Assembly (NCBI RefSeq): GCF_000092785.1 | Contig: NC_014225.1 | Span: 372,001 to 436,000, forward strand | From: Waddlia chondrophila WSU 86-1044 | GTDB taxonomy: Bacteria; Chlamydiota; Chlamydiia; Chlamydiales; Waddliaceae | Direction of reading: 5' to 3' | DNA length: 64,000 bases | The notes under the pieces: model-generated | Database searches by the model: none | The model's input: only the letters and a program-made list of their open reading frames with translations | What the model was told of the DNA's origin: nothing | Program-made: the position numbers and the translations under genes | In this document: positions 7,205 to 16,893 of the stretch, piece by piece | Layout of the letters: the number at the start of each line of letters is the position of its first letter | How positions within the stretch are numbered: position 1 is the first letter of the stretch

Positions 7205-9019
7205 TCAATCTGCTTGTTGTTCTAGATAATACAGATACAACTCTTCGGCATTTCGCGGCATACGATCTGTTAAAATGACAGAAACCGTCTGGTAAAATTG
7301 ATCGCGCAAGAGCCAATTCTCAAATCCTTTTAGGTCATAAGTGTCGGGAAGTGACTTAATCCAATCTCTAATGTTCTCAGCTTGATCTTCAAAAACGGTG
7401 TTCAAAGCAGTGCTTAACGCATCATATTCGGTTTTCATTTTGATTTTGAGCTCGATATCCAATGAAAAGGTTTTATTGATTCGTTCAATAGTCTCTTTGA
7501 GATCGCGATTAAGCTTTGCGTCTTCTTCGTTACTTAAATCAAATTCGACGTGTTGCAAGGGGTCGTGAATGTTTTCGGCCGCCTTCTCAACAAGCACTCT
7601 TAATTGGATATGGAAGTATTTCTGGTAGGGAGTGGTGATAGCGGCTTCTCCAAGAACGTCTAGAGCTGTGTTGACCAAGTTAACAAAATTTGGTAAATCG
7701 TTGCCGATAGATTCAAATAACTGCGCCTTTTTAAAGGCTGATAGACAACGAACAATGGATTTATTTCCTTCAAAATACTTGAAGAGTTCTTCAACTTTTG
7801 ATCGATCTAAACGGACTTTTAAGAGATTTACTAATATCTTTTCTCTTAATTCATCGTCTAATGTCATGACGAGCGGTTCAAGGATGTTAATTTTTTCCTT
7901 TAAAGAGTCGTTTTCTGTATCGGTTGTTTCAAAAACTGCCAAGAATGTTTGATGGTATTTCTCTGCGATCTCCTGCTGTTTTTTGAGGAACTCTTCCGGC
8001 TTATCCGGCAGTGTTTTAACAAGCTTTGCCAGCGGAAGATACTGTTCTTCAAATTCTTCAAGAGGGTCGATCTTAAGTGCTGAAGCTTTTCTATTCAATT
8101 CATCAGCAATTGCGCCTTTAATGGAGTCAACAGCGTCAAAACGCTCAAATGCATCAGGGGAACTTTCCTCTATTGCCTGCTCTACCAATTGTTGCGCGGC
8201 ATATTGAAGAATAGTCGGATTTTGAAGCCTTTCTAAAGGGAATCGATTCGCTTGTTGTTGCACAGCTTGCTTTTTTTCCTGAAGCCAGGTATTGAAGTCT
8301 CCACTTTGATAAGAATCGATGATGTGCTCAGCTAGTGCTCGCATACATTTGTTTACGACTCTGGCGATATTTGGGCTCTTTTCTTTATCTTCTTCGATTA
8401 CCTCTGCTATTCTTTGCTCAAGCGTTGGAGGTGCTTTAACTTCAGGTTCATCAATCTCTTCAACTTTGTCAATCACGCTGTCAGAATCCGGATTGATCGG
8501 ATCGGGAAAAGGATTTTCATGCTCTTCAGGTTTTTCAGATTCTTGCGATAAAAAGTCGGATCTGCTGTTCTCTAAGGGGTTTTCAATGGGAACAAAGTTC
8601 AGTAACTGAGCCATCAACGGACGTCCGTAAAATAGATTCTCAATATGAAAATAGGCCCGCATCGCATCATAAGGTTTGAAAAGTCCGATCAAAGAGACAA
8701 TTTCCAAGGCGATGAAAGCAAATGGTTGAGCAACAGCGCGCAGAGCGTCTTTGCCGGTTTCTATTGCGCGAGCTTTGAAGTTGTAGCCATTCTCTTCTTT
8801 GTCTGTTTTCCAAAAGTGGTAGCCTGAGATGACTCGTAAAACACGAAAGCCAATGTTAGCGGTTGATAGTGCTAGATGTGTCAGAGGAGTGGAGATGGCT
8901 AATACGCCTGATTTCGCCCTCATGTCGCTTTTTTCAATAAGAGGATATGCTTGATTTGTTGTTTGATCGATAAGAAAACCATTGTGATTTGTCCATGTTC
9001 CTGAGATGTTGAATGACAT
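7205..9019 (-). CDS. Large hypothetical protein with N-terminal hydrophobic segments
   Basis: 604 aa from the ATG at 9019; a TTG 12 nt upstream is the only longer option. I do not recognise the family. Two hydrophobic regions near residues 35-65 (SGVLAISTPLTHLALSTANI) and 85-115 (AFIALEIVSLIGLFK) are followed by an acidic linker around residues 145-185 rich in E, D, P and S, and then about 400 residues of charged, probably helical sequence. This layout (membrane-proximal N-terminus plus long helical body) is common among chlamydial orphan proteins. It lies between carAB and the barrel-like gene on the same strand. Confidence 0.7.
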   Translation of the reverse strand: MSFNISGTWTNHNGFLIDQTTNQAYPLIEKSDMRAKSGVLAISTPLTHLALSTANIGFRVLRVISGYHFWKTDKEENGYNFKARAIETGKDALRAVAQPFAFIALEIVSLIGLFKPYDAMRAYFHIENLFYGRPLMAQLLNFVPIENPLENSRSDFLSQESEKPEEHENPFPDPINPDSDSVIDKVEEIDEPEVKAPPTLEQRIAEVIEEDKEKSPNIARVVNKCMRALAEHIIDSYQSGDFNTWLQEKKQAVQQQANRFPLERLQNPTILQYAAQQLVEQAIEESSPDAFERFDAVDSIKGAIADELNRKASALKIDPLEEFEEQYLPLAKLVKTLPDKPEEFLKKQQEIAEKYHQTFLAVFETTDTENDSLKEKINILEPLVMTLDDELREKILVNLLKVRLDRSKVEELFKYFEGNKSIVRCLSAFKKAQLFESIGNDLPNFVNLVNTALDVLGEAAITTPYQKYFHIQLRVLVEKAAENIHDPLQHVEFDLSNEEDAKLNRDLKETIERINKTFSLDIELKIKMKTEYDALSTALNTVFEDQAENIRDWIKSLPDTYDLKGFENWLLRDQFYQTVSVILTDRMPRNAEELYLYYLEQQAD

Positions 9020-9087
9020 GATATTTATCAAAGCCTTTACGATTTTTATTAAAAATACTATTTTAGTTTATTTGTATTAAGGCTTTA

Positions 9088-12000
9088 TTAATTTTTTAAT
9101 AGAATTTTTTTGTTTTTAACGAAATCTTGCCAAGAATGTGTCGGCAGTTGATCCACATCCAATTTTGTCAAACATTCCAAAAAAAATTTAGCAATATGCA
9201 CGTTGGTGATCAAAGGAATGTGATGATCGATGGCTAAGCGCCTGATTAAGTACCCATCGGAATTATGGGTGCCGGTAGGAGTGGAACGTGGGATATTGAT
9301 GATAAGGTCCACTTGCTTTTCGGAAAGAGCAGTGATCACATTTGGTTCAATGTCTTCAGATCCCTTATAAAGAAAGTGGGAGGCAACTCCATGCCGCGTC
9401 AGATAGTGATGGGTATTTTCAGTCGAGTAGATTTCCCAGCCCATCTCTTCGAGTTTTTTTAATTCTCCAAAAAGGCGCCCTTTTTTATCTCCTCCGATAC
9501 TGGCCAGTATTCGTTTGCCATTGATCGTTTGCTCCGTTGCCAGCCAAGAGAGATAGAATGCTTTTTGAAGATCTTCTGCCAGGCAGGCAACTTCGCCTGT
9601 AGAGGCCATTTCGACATGTGCGACAGGATTGGCTCCTTTTAGCCTGTTATAGGAAAATTGCGGCGTCTTTACTCCGACATACTCCAGTTCCAATGTTTCG
9701 TAGTGTTTAGGAGTGTGCTTGCCGAGAATCGCTTGAGTTGCGATTTCAATGAAGTGATGATTGGTCACTTTTGAAACAAAAGGAAATGAACGAGCGGCTC
9801 GTAGATTGCATTCAATCACTTTGATTGCATTATCTTTGGCTATAAATTGAATATTGAAAGGGCCGGTGATGTTAAGTGCGCGTACAATATCCTTCGTCAT
9901 TTTTTTCACTTGACGGATGGTTTCCAGGTAGAGTCTTTGAGGGGGAATAACGATTGTCGCATCACCGGAGTGGATGCCTGCATTTTCGATATGTTCGGAA
10001 ATTGCTTCGATCACAACTTCGCCTTGACTTGCGACGCCATCTAATTCGAGCTCTTTGGCGTTCGTAATAAATTCCGAGATCACGACTGGATGATCGGGGC
10101 AGATCACGGTTGCCTGCTCGAGGTATTCCTTAAGCTCTTGATCAGAAAAGATGGTGTTCATCGCTGCGCCTGACAGCACATAAGAAGGGCGGACGAGGAC
10201 AGGGTAGCCCACAGTTTTTGCGAACGCGCGGGCATTTTCAAAAGTGGTGACCTCTTCCCAGGCGGGTTGATCAATTCCCAGCTGATTAAGGAGAGAGGAA
10301 AACAACTTCCTGTTTTCCGCTTGGTCGATGGACGCAGCAGATGTTCCCAGAAGAGGGTATCCTTCTTGATGCAAAGGGAGGGCAAGATTATTGGCAATTT
10401 GTCCCCCTACGGAGACAATGATCCCTTTGCTTTTTTCAAAATCTGCGATATCCGATACCCTTTCCAGGGTGATCTCTTCAAAGTAGAGGCGGTCCGATTC
10501 GTCGTAGTCGGTAGAGACTGTTTCCGGATTTGAATTGATGATAATGGACTCTTCTTCAAGATTTTTGAGAGTTTTTACTGTGTTGACAGCGCACCAATCG
10601 AACTCGACGGAAGAACCGATGCAGTAAGGGCCGGAACCTAAAACGATAATGGGAGCTTTCTTGGCTGGCTGGATATCGTGGGTTGTTCCGTGATAGGTGA
10701 GATAGAGATAGTTCGTTTCAGCCTCAAATTCGCCGGCAAGAGTGTCTATCTGTTTAATCACAGGAACTACCCCTTTCTCTATCCTTTCCCGCCGCAATCG
10801 TGCAGGCGTTTTACTTTGCCGCTTGGCGATCGCGCGATCTGAAAAACCCATTTGTTTAGCGTTGAGAAGAAGCTCTTGTGTGAGAGGGTCTTGCTTAAGC
10901 CTGCTTTCCATCGCAGTCATTTCAGCGATCTGATTGAGAAACCAGGAGTCGATTCTTGAGAGCTCTTTCACCTCTTCCAACCTGCCCCCGTTTTGGAGAA
11001 AGCGGGCGATCGCAAACAACCTGCGGTCGGTTGCGTGTTCAATTTCTTTTTCGGGCTTATCGATTTCGTGCGGGTGGTCAAAAAGACCATCAGCGCCGAT
11101 ATTGAGCATGCGGATCGCTTTCTGCAAAGCCTCTGGAAATGAACGTCCGATCGCCATCACTTCGCCTACGCTTTTCATTTCGGTGCCGATCGTTCTTTCT
11201 GCCGCCTTGAGCTTTTGGATATCCCAACGGGGAATTTTGACAACGAGGTAGTCAAGAGCAGGTTCAAAAAAGGCGGACGTTTTTTTTGTGATCGAATTAG
11301 GGATCTCATGCAGCTTTTTTCCGAGTGCCAGCTTCGTTGAAACAAAGGCCAGAGGGTAGCCGGTCGCTTTTGATGCCAATGCACTGGAGCGGGAGAGGCG
11401 CGCGTTCATCTCAATGACGCGATAATCGCCGTTTTTTGGATTGAGGGCATATTGAATATTGCATTCGCCAATGATATTCATCCGCCTTGCCGAGCGGATC
11501 GCTATTTCCCGCAACAGATGGAACTCTTTGTTGCTCAACGTTTGGGACGGGGCAACGACAATGCTTTCCCCAGTGTGGATTCCCATGGGGTCGAAATTTT
11601 CCATGTTGCAGACGGTGATGGCATTGTCATCGGAGTCGCGGACAATTTCATACTCGATCTCCTTCCAGCCGAAAAGGCTTTCCTCAATCAAAATTTGAGG
11701 GACTTGGCTGAGAGCTTCTTGCGCCCTTTTCTTAAGCTGAAAAGGGGTGGCGACAACGCCTGACCCTAAGCCGCCTAAGGAGTAGGCGGAGCGCATCATC
11801 AAGGGGTAGCCGATTGTTTCCGCTGCCTTCAATGCATCCACAACACTTGTTACAGAAAGGCTGCGGGCTGTTTTGACATCGATGCTCTTAAGCGCTTCTT
11901 TAAACAGCTCTCTATCTTCTGTTAAGCGGATAGAGTCTGTCGGCGTCCCCAACACTTGGATGTGATTGTCCTTGAGAATGCCTGCATCTTCCAGCGCCAG

Positions 12001-13431
12001 GCCAAGGTTCAAAGCTGTCTGCCCTCCGACACTTAGCAAGATGCCATCCGGCTTTTCCCTCTCAATAATTTTTTTAACTGAGGAGACGTTCAAAGGCTGC
12101 AAGTACACCTGGTCAGCCATCTCCGCATCGGTTTGAACGGTTGCGATATTAGGATTCACGAGGACAGTCTGAATTCCCTCCTCTTTCAGCGCTTTAATGG
12201 CTTGGGAGCCGGAGTAGTCGAACTCGCCAGCCTGGCCGATGCGCAATCCACCCGAACCGAGTATCATGACCTTACGCTGAAATGAACGCAAACTTTCAAA
12301 TTTTGTGTTCATTTCAGTAGAAACATGCAGCTTTCCTTCAATCAGCTGATGAAACCTTTGGAAGAGCCAAACGGTGTCGGTAGGTCCGGGAGCTGCTTCC
12401 GGATGGAATTGCACGGAAAAAAACGGCTTGCTTTTGTGAGCGATCCCTTCCACTGACTGGTCATTAAGATTTCTGAATGTCACTTCCCAATTTTCGGGAA
12501 GGGAGTGTTCGTCTATAGCATAACCGTGGTTCTGGCTGGTGATGTAACATTTTCCACTCTTTAAGTCCATGCAGGGCTGATTGTGGCCGCGGTGCCCGAA
12601 AGGGAGTTTGTATGTGGTTGCGCCTGCTGCAATTGCCATCAGCTGCGCTCCCAGGCAGATTCCAAAAATTGGCTTGTTCCCTTCCATGGCTTTTTTCAGC
12701 CGAGGAATGATCTCTGGGCATTGAGAGGGATCTCCCGGACCGTTTGAAATAAAAATTCCGTCGTAGGCGTCATGGGTAAAATCGTAGTTATAGGGAACTC
12801 TTTTGATCGTATAGGGGAGTTTTGACAGTTCCCTTAGGAGATTTTCCTTCATTCCGCAATCGATGGCGATGATTGTTTTTTCCCGTTTGTTATAGGTGCG
12901 TATGTCCGGACAAGCTGCGAGGGAAACAAAAGGCTTCTGATTTGGATTTTCAAACGGATTTTCCCATTTATCGCTTGAAGTAATGATGCCCGGCATTGAT
13001 CCGTGCGCGCGTAAATTTTTTGTCAGGGCGCGTGTATCCATTCCCATGATACAGCCCACGCCTTGAACCTCGAGCCACTCAAGTAAAGAGTGGATCCCTT
13101 CGTAATGGCTCCAGCCGCTTGTCGTTTGAGAGATCACAACTCCACTGGCGTGGATCTTTTTCGATTCCCATTGATCTGGAGAGGGGATGCCGTAATTGCC
13201 GATCAATGGATAGGTAAATGCGAGGATCTGTCCTGTATAGGAGGGATCGGTTAAAGATTCGGGATACCCTGTCATGCCTGTTGTGAAAACCACTTCCCCT
13301 TTGACGGGAGTTTTTTGCCAAAGAGGGCAACGGCCGGAAAAAGACTCTCCATTCTGCAATCTCAGTTGTGCAGATTTGGTGTGAGACTGAAATAAATTCA
13401 AACATTGACTTTTGATATTGTCCAAATACAT
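9088..13431 (-). CDS. carAB: Fused glutamine-dependent carbamoyl phosphate synthetase (CarA-CarB)
   Basis: 1447 aa making carbamoyl phosphate from glutamine, bicarbonate and 2 ATP. Residues 1 to about 365 are the small chain: N-terminal domain, then a class I amidotransferase with Cys259 in FGICLGAQ and His343/Glu345 in QFHPE. After a linker of about 20 residues the large chain starts at KVMILGSGGLRIGQAGEFDY and runs through two ATP-grasp halves to an allosteric-type C-terminal domain. In most bacteria carA and carB are separate. The peptide GHRGHNQPC, IVRDSDDNAITVCNMEN, VKIPRWD, VGEVMAIGRSF and TNYLYLTYHGTTHD track animal CAD/CPS as I recall it, suggesting a eukaryote-type enzyme. It starts 22 nt after the upstream gene. 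Confidence 0.95.
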   Translation of the reverse strand: MYLDNIKSQCLNLFQSHTKSAQLRLQNGESFSGRCPLWQKTPVKGEVVFTTGMTGYPESLTDPSYTGQILAFTYPLIGNYGIPSPDQWESKKIHASGVVISQTTSGWSHYEGIHSLLEWLEVQGVGCIMGMDTRALTKNLRAHGSMPGIITSSDKWENPFENPNQKPFVSLAACPDIRTYNKREKTIIAIDCGMKENLLRELSKLPYTIKRVPYNYDFTHDAYDGIFISNGPGDPSQCPEIIPRLKKAMEGNKPIFGICLGAQLMAIAAGATTYKLPFGHRGHNQPCMDLKSGKCYITSQNHGYAIDEHSLPENWEVTFRNLNDQSVEGIAHKSKPFFSVQFHPEAAPGPTDTVWLFQRFHQLIEGKLHVSTEMNTKFESLRSFQRKVMILGSGGLRIGQAGEFDYSGSQAIKALKEEGIQTVLVNPNIATVQTDAEMADQVYLQPLNVSSVKKIIEREKPDGILLSVGGQTALNLGLALEDAGILKDNHIQVLGTPTDSIRLTEDRELFKEALKSIDVKTARSLSVTSVVDALKAAETIGYPLMMRSAYSLGGLGSGVVATPFQLKKRAQEALSQVPQILIEESLFGWKEIEYEIVRDSDDNAITVCNMENFDPMGIHTGESIVVAPSQTLSNKEFHLLREIAIRSARRMNIIGECNIQYALNPKNGDYRVIEMNARLSRSSALASKATGYPLAFVSTKLALGKKLHEIPNSITKKTSAFFEPALDYLVVKIPRWDIQKLKAAERTIGTEMKSVGEVMAIGRSFPEALQKAIRMLNIGADGLFDHPHEIDKPEKEIEHATDRRLFAIARFLQNGGRLEEVKELSRIDSWFLNQIAEMTAMESRLKQDPLTQELLLNAKQMGFSDRAIAKRQSKTPARLRRERIEKGVVPVIKQIDTLAGEFEAETNYLYLTYHGTTHDIQPAKKAPIIVLGSGPYCIGSSVEFDWCAVNTVKTLKNLEEESIIINSNPETVSTDYDESDRLYFEEITLERVSDIADFEKSKGIIVSVGGQIANNLALPLHQEGYPLLGTSAASIDQAENRKLFSSLLNQLGIDQPAWEEVTTFENARAFAKTVGYPVLVRPSYVLSGAAMNTIFSDQELKEYLEQATVICPDHPVVISEFITNAKELELDGVASQGEVVIEAISEHIENAGIHSGDATIVIPPQRLYLETIRQVKKMTKDIVRALNITGPFNIQFIAKDNAIKVIECNLRAARSFPFVSKVTNHHFIEIATQAILGKHTPKHYETLELEYVGVKTPQFSYNRLKGANPVAHVEMASTGEVACLAEDLQKAFYLSWLATEQTINGKRILASIGGDKKGRLFGELKKLEEMGWEIYSTENTHHYLTRHGVASHFLYKGSEDIEPNVITALSEKQVDLIINIPRSTPTGTHNSDGYLIRRLAIDHHIPLITNVHIAKFFLECLTKLDVDQLPTHSWQDFVKNKKILLKN

Positions 13432-13453
13432 TTTCCAATAATGATCGGTATAT

Positions 13454-15067
13454 TCATAACACGCTGTCTTGGGAAATATAGTTGAGAGTGCCGAATGTAT
13501 CGCGAGTTTTGCAAATCAACACATCTTTTGGTTCCAGCATCTCTCCGTTGATCGAAGAGAACACTTTCATTTGAGCAAGCTCCACCCGCATTCCCTTGTC
13601 AGCGGGAAGGATGACTGGCGCGTTAGGAGCGTTAGTGTGATTTTTGCGGAACTCTTTCCGCATTTTTTTCATGATCTCCAGCCTGACATCTCCTTGCTTT
13701 CCGTCGAAACCGGTGATTAAATGCAATACAGGTTTCACCTCTTCCATCAATGTATAGGTACCGAAATAGCCGAGCTCATTTTCTTGATAATTGAGCTTGC
13801 CGTAATCATTCGGTTCGGTAGATCCGAAGCCGGAGAGCATCAAATCGATCCGGCTGAAATGGCTGCCAAGAGCAGGAGACCATCCGGCGCCTGAGACATA
13901 CCCGATCCGTTTGACTTCAGCTCCCTTGTTCATTTCCAGCCAGATTGCAAGGGAGTAGGCTTTGTCATTTCCGGAGATGCTGCTTCGCGTTCCGGTAGAA
14001 AAATAGTGCAAAGAGACATCATTAGAAAGGGATTCTTTTTCAATATCTGGAGAGTCAAGAAAAAGCTCCAAGCTGTGGACGGTATTGCGCTCTTGTTTGA
14101 AATTGGGCTTCAACGTATGCGAAAGTCTTTGATGGGCGTTGTGGTTGAGGTAGTAACGGATGATATGCAGATCCGTTCTCACTTTGTTCAGTTCATAATT
14201 GAGATCGTAGATTTTTTGGATGTCTGCGTGTGCATCAGTATGCGGTTCAGTAACGATGACTGAATCGATCATGTTGAGGTGCAGCCCTGCCTTGTGGAAT
14301 CGGTCGAGAAACGAGGTTCCGGGATTGATGGCAATGCCGTGTCCGTTCCAGCGGAGGAAAATGCCTCCGCTCTTTGGTGGAAGATGGGGAATCACGTCTC
14401 CTGAGCGCGGCTGATCCCATCCGCAGAGGACATGCAAGATATTTTCCTCTGTCTTTGGAGGTTTGGGAGCTTGCTCCAGATAGCTGCGGATAGAGGCTTT
14501 CGTTTTTTCACGGTGTGAATGGATTCTGCTTTCAAGCTCTTGTTCCGCTTCCACGTCAACTCCCAATTTAGAAGCAATAAAATCGCTGGAGGGTTCTGCC
14601 GGTACTTTCGGAGCAGGGGGCGTTTCAGGAGCTGTTTCTTCAACTTCATTAAGCGGTTCCCGATCGGCCTGCAGTTCGTGCTTTAAATCAAGACAGGATG
14701 GATCCTCAGGTTTCAGGGAAAGCGCTTTATCGAGAAAGTTTGCTGCTTTTTCCAGGTTTTTTCTCATAAATGAAACAAAGGCAGTCGCACGGTAGCAATA
14801 AAATTCAAATTCTTTGACCTGCCTTGCGCGCATGTAGTGGACGAGAGCTTTTTCGTAATTTTTCGAATAGAAGGCGTGCTCTCCTTTAAAAAACGTTTCC
14901 ATCTCTGAAACGCCGGCGTACTTTGCTTGGTTTTCTTCGATGAGCTTAAGAATGGAATCTGTCTTATTTATTGGGTTAAGTTCTTTAATCTGAGTTTGAT
15001 ACTCTTCGATTGTTTTAGGTTCGAAAACCGATGTCATGGGTACCCCCGGATACGCGTTTACATTCAT
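13454..15067 (-). CDS. TPR protein with a degenerate metallo-beta-lactamase-like domain
   Basis: 537 aa. Residues about 60-135 form TPR-like helical pairs (AFYSKNYEKALVHYMRARQV, NLEKAANFLDKALSLKPEDP). A Pro/Glu-rich linker follows, then about 330 residues with the flow of a metallo-beta-lactamase fold: ILHVLCGWDQ, GIFLRWNGHGIAINPGTSFL, DSVIVTEPHTDAHADI. The usual metal motif THxHxDH reads TEPHTDA here, so two of the canonical histidines appear replaced. It could be non-catalytic or use a shifted motif (HTDAHAD). It is the first gene of the minus-strand run ending in carAB; a functional link to pyrimidines is not shown. Confidence 0.65.
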   Translation of the reverse strand: MNVNAYPGVPMTSVFEPKTIEEYQTQIKELNPINKTDSILKLIEENQAKYAGVSEMETFFKGEHAFYSKNYEKALVHYMRARQVKEFEFYCYRATAFVSFMRKNLEKAANFLDKALSLKPEDPSCLDLKHELQADREPLNEVEETAPETPPAPKVPAEPSSDFIASKLGVDVEAEQELESRIHSHREKTKASIRSYLEQAPKPPKTEENILHVLCGWDQPRSGDVIPHLPPKSGGIFLRWNGHGIAINPGTSFLDRFHKAGLHLNMIDSVIVTEPHTDAHADIQKIYDLNYELNKVRTDLHIIRYYLNHNAHQRLSHTLKPNFKQERNTVHSLELFLDSPDIEKESLSNDVSLHYFSTGTRSSISGNDKAYSLAIWLEMNKGAEVKRIGYVSGAGWSPALGSHFSRIDLMLSGFGSTEPNDYGKLNYQENELGYFGTYTLMEEVKPVLHLITGFDGKQGDVRLEIMKKMRKEFRKNHTNAPNAPVILPADKGMRVELAQMKVFSSINGEMLEPKDVLICKTRDTFGTLNYISQDSVL

Positions 15068-15124
15068 TTTTACGGAAATTCTTCATTGACTTCAAGTGGG
15101 AATTCCGATCATCATATTGTCTCG

Positions 15125-16285
15125 ATGAATAAGAAAACATTTCTTCCATACGGCAGGCAGTCGATCTCAGACGACGATGTGCAATTTGTTGCTGACGCTC
15201 TCCGCAGTGATTGGATCACAAGGGGATCGAAGGTTCAAGAATTTGAAGAGGCGGTTGCCGAGTATTGCGGCGCTCGCTATGCAGTGGCTTTTTCGAGCGG
15301 AACGAGCGCTTTGCACGCTGCTGCACATGCTGCAAAGATCAGCCCTTATGACCGGGTGATGACGACGCCTAATACATTTGTTGCGTCGATTGGACCGTCG
15401 ATTTTGAAGGGAGCGACCCCCGTCTTTGTCGATATCGACAGAGACACAGGAAATCTAAGTTTGGAACAGTTGAAGTATACCTTGGAAGTTCCCTTTACCA
15501 GGGGGCAGCAAGTGGTCATTCCTGTGCATTTTGGCGGAATCGCAGTCGACATGGAGACGTTGAGCAAGGCTCTTGTCCATCCGGATTCGCTGGTGATTGA
15601 AGATGCAGCTCATGCTTTGGGATCATCTTATCCGGATGGAAGCAAAGTGGGGTGCTGCGCCTATAGCGCGATGACGGTTTTCAGTTTCCATCCAGTAAAA
15701 GCGATTACTACGGGTGAGGGGGGGATGGTCACGACCAACGACTTTGAATGCTATCAGGCATTGAAGCAGTACCGCAATAATGGGATCGTGAAGCCGGAAA
15801 ATTATCCGCAGCCTTGGTATTACGAGGTGGAGGAGTTGACAGGCAATCATCATTTGACCGATTTTCAGGCAGCGCTTGGTTTAAGCCAGCTTGGCAGACT
15901 TGACGCGTTTGCAGAGAAAAGGCGCGTGCTTGTCAAGAGGTACCGGCAGCAGTTGAAAGGATTGCCTTATCTCTCCCTTTTTACTGACTGTGCTGATGAG
16001 GATACTTGTTTTCACTTGATGGTGGTTCAGATCGATTTTGAAGCTTTAGGGAAGACTCGCGAAGGGTTGGTAGAGGCCTTGGAGCAGAAGGGGATAGGAA
16101 CGCAAGTGCACTATATCCCGATCTATCGGCATCCGTTTTTCAAAAAGAAAATAAAGGATGTCAGCGCCTATTTCCCCAATATGGAAGCTTATTATTCTCG
16201 AGCGCTCTCTTTACCTCTGTTTGCAGAGATGGAAGAGAGCGATGTCGATTGCGTCGTTTCAGAAATTCAACGTTATCTATGCTAG
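15125..16285 (+). CDS. DegT/DnrJ/EryC1-family sugar aminotransferase, PseC-like
   Basis: 386 aa PLP enzyme of the sugar nucleotide aminotransferase family. Family motifs: SSGTSALHAA, TTPNTFVAS, IEDAAHALGS, and FSFHPVKAITTGEGG, whose lysine should bind PLP; QAALGLSQL and THVHY-like QVHYIPIYRHP follow. The HALGS, ITTGEGG and ALGLSQL arrangement is closest to PseC (pseudaminic acid pathway) among the members I recall, but no other nonulosonic acid gene is visible here, so the substrate is open. The open frame continues upstream, but the ATG at 15125 (MNKKTFLPYG) gives the standard N-terminus. It is divergent from the TPR gene. Confidence 0.82.
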   Translation: MNKKTFLPYGRQSISDDDVQFVADALRSDWITRGSKVQEFEEAVAEYCGARYAVAFSSGTSALHAAAHAAKISPYDRVMTTPNTFVASIGPSILKGATPVFVDIDRDTGNLSLEQLKYTLEVPFTRGQQVVIPVHFGGIAVDMETLSKALVHPDSLVIEDAAHALGSSYPDGSKVGCCAYSAMTVFSFHPVKAITTGEGGMVTTNDFECYQALKQYRNNGIVKPENYPQPWYYEVEELTGNHHLTDFQAALGLSQLGRLDAFAEKRRVLVKRYRQQLKGLPYLSLFTDCADEDTCFHLMVVQIDFEALGKTREGLVEALEQKGIGTQVHYIPIYRHPFFKKKIKDVSAYFPNMEAYYSRALSLPLFAEMEESDVDCVVSEIQRYLC

Positions 16286-16780
16286 TTTGAGGTGAAGTTG
16301 AGATCCCCAACTTTTTGCAAAATCATCGATATTTTCTGCAAAACGGCCTCTGTATATTTGAATATCGCGAGGCATTCTGGTAATGAGCCAGTAGAATCCT
16401 GTTTCAAGAGTTCCAAGAAGTAGCTTAGGCGGGCCGCTGTGGATGCCTTGTGCAATTGCGGATATGCCAAGTGCGCATTCTCTCAGTCCAGAGACAATTC
16501 CTGTGGTTCCACTTAATAGAGTCGCTGTCTCGGCATCCACGATACGCAAAGGGATAACGATGATTAAAGATCCTAATAAATTTAACGGAGAAGGTAGCAA
16601 CACGGAAGCGGCGACGAGAGAAATCGCTGCCAGCGCTGCAATTGTTACCCTAATTGCTCCGGCGACAAGTTTTTGGCATTGTTCTTTAGTCGCATTCCCT
16701 TTGGCAAGATGATAAACTCCAGTGCCGATGTCGCGTGCGCTTGCAGGAAAAGTATAGTGGGCAATTGTTTGTAAATCCAT
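16277..16780 (-). CDS. Small hydrophobic hypothetical protein
   Basis: 167 aa, unrecognised. After a short polar N-terminus, residues about 45-80 are strongly hydrophobic (VTIAALAAISLVAASVLLP, LNLLGSLIIVIPL), with a weaker hydrophobic stretch near 95-110. The C-terminal 45 residues are polar. AAAGGAA lies in front of the ATG at 16780. The 3' end overlaps the aminotransferase gene tail-to-tail by 9 nt. The paired hydrophobic block resembles chlamydial Inc-type membrane anchors, but nothing stronger supports that. Confidence 0.6.
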   Translation of the reverse strand: MDLQTIAHYTFPASARDIGTGVYHLAKGNATKEQCQKLVAGAIRVTIAALAAISLVAASVLLPSPLNLLGSLIIVIPLRIVDAETATLLSGTTGIVSGLRECALGISAIAQGIHSGPPKLLLGTLETGFYWLITRMPRDIQIYRGRFAENIDDFAKSWGSQLHLKLA

Positions 16781-16893
16781 GGGTTTCCTTTATTATTAAT
16801 TTGATAAAATGTTTAATAATAAAGAAATTGTTTTTTTATTTCAATTTTAAAAATAAGAAAGTTTTATTGTTTAGCTAATTTGAAAATGATCTC

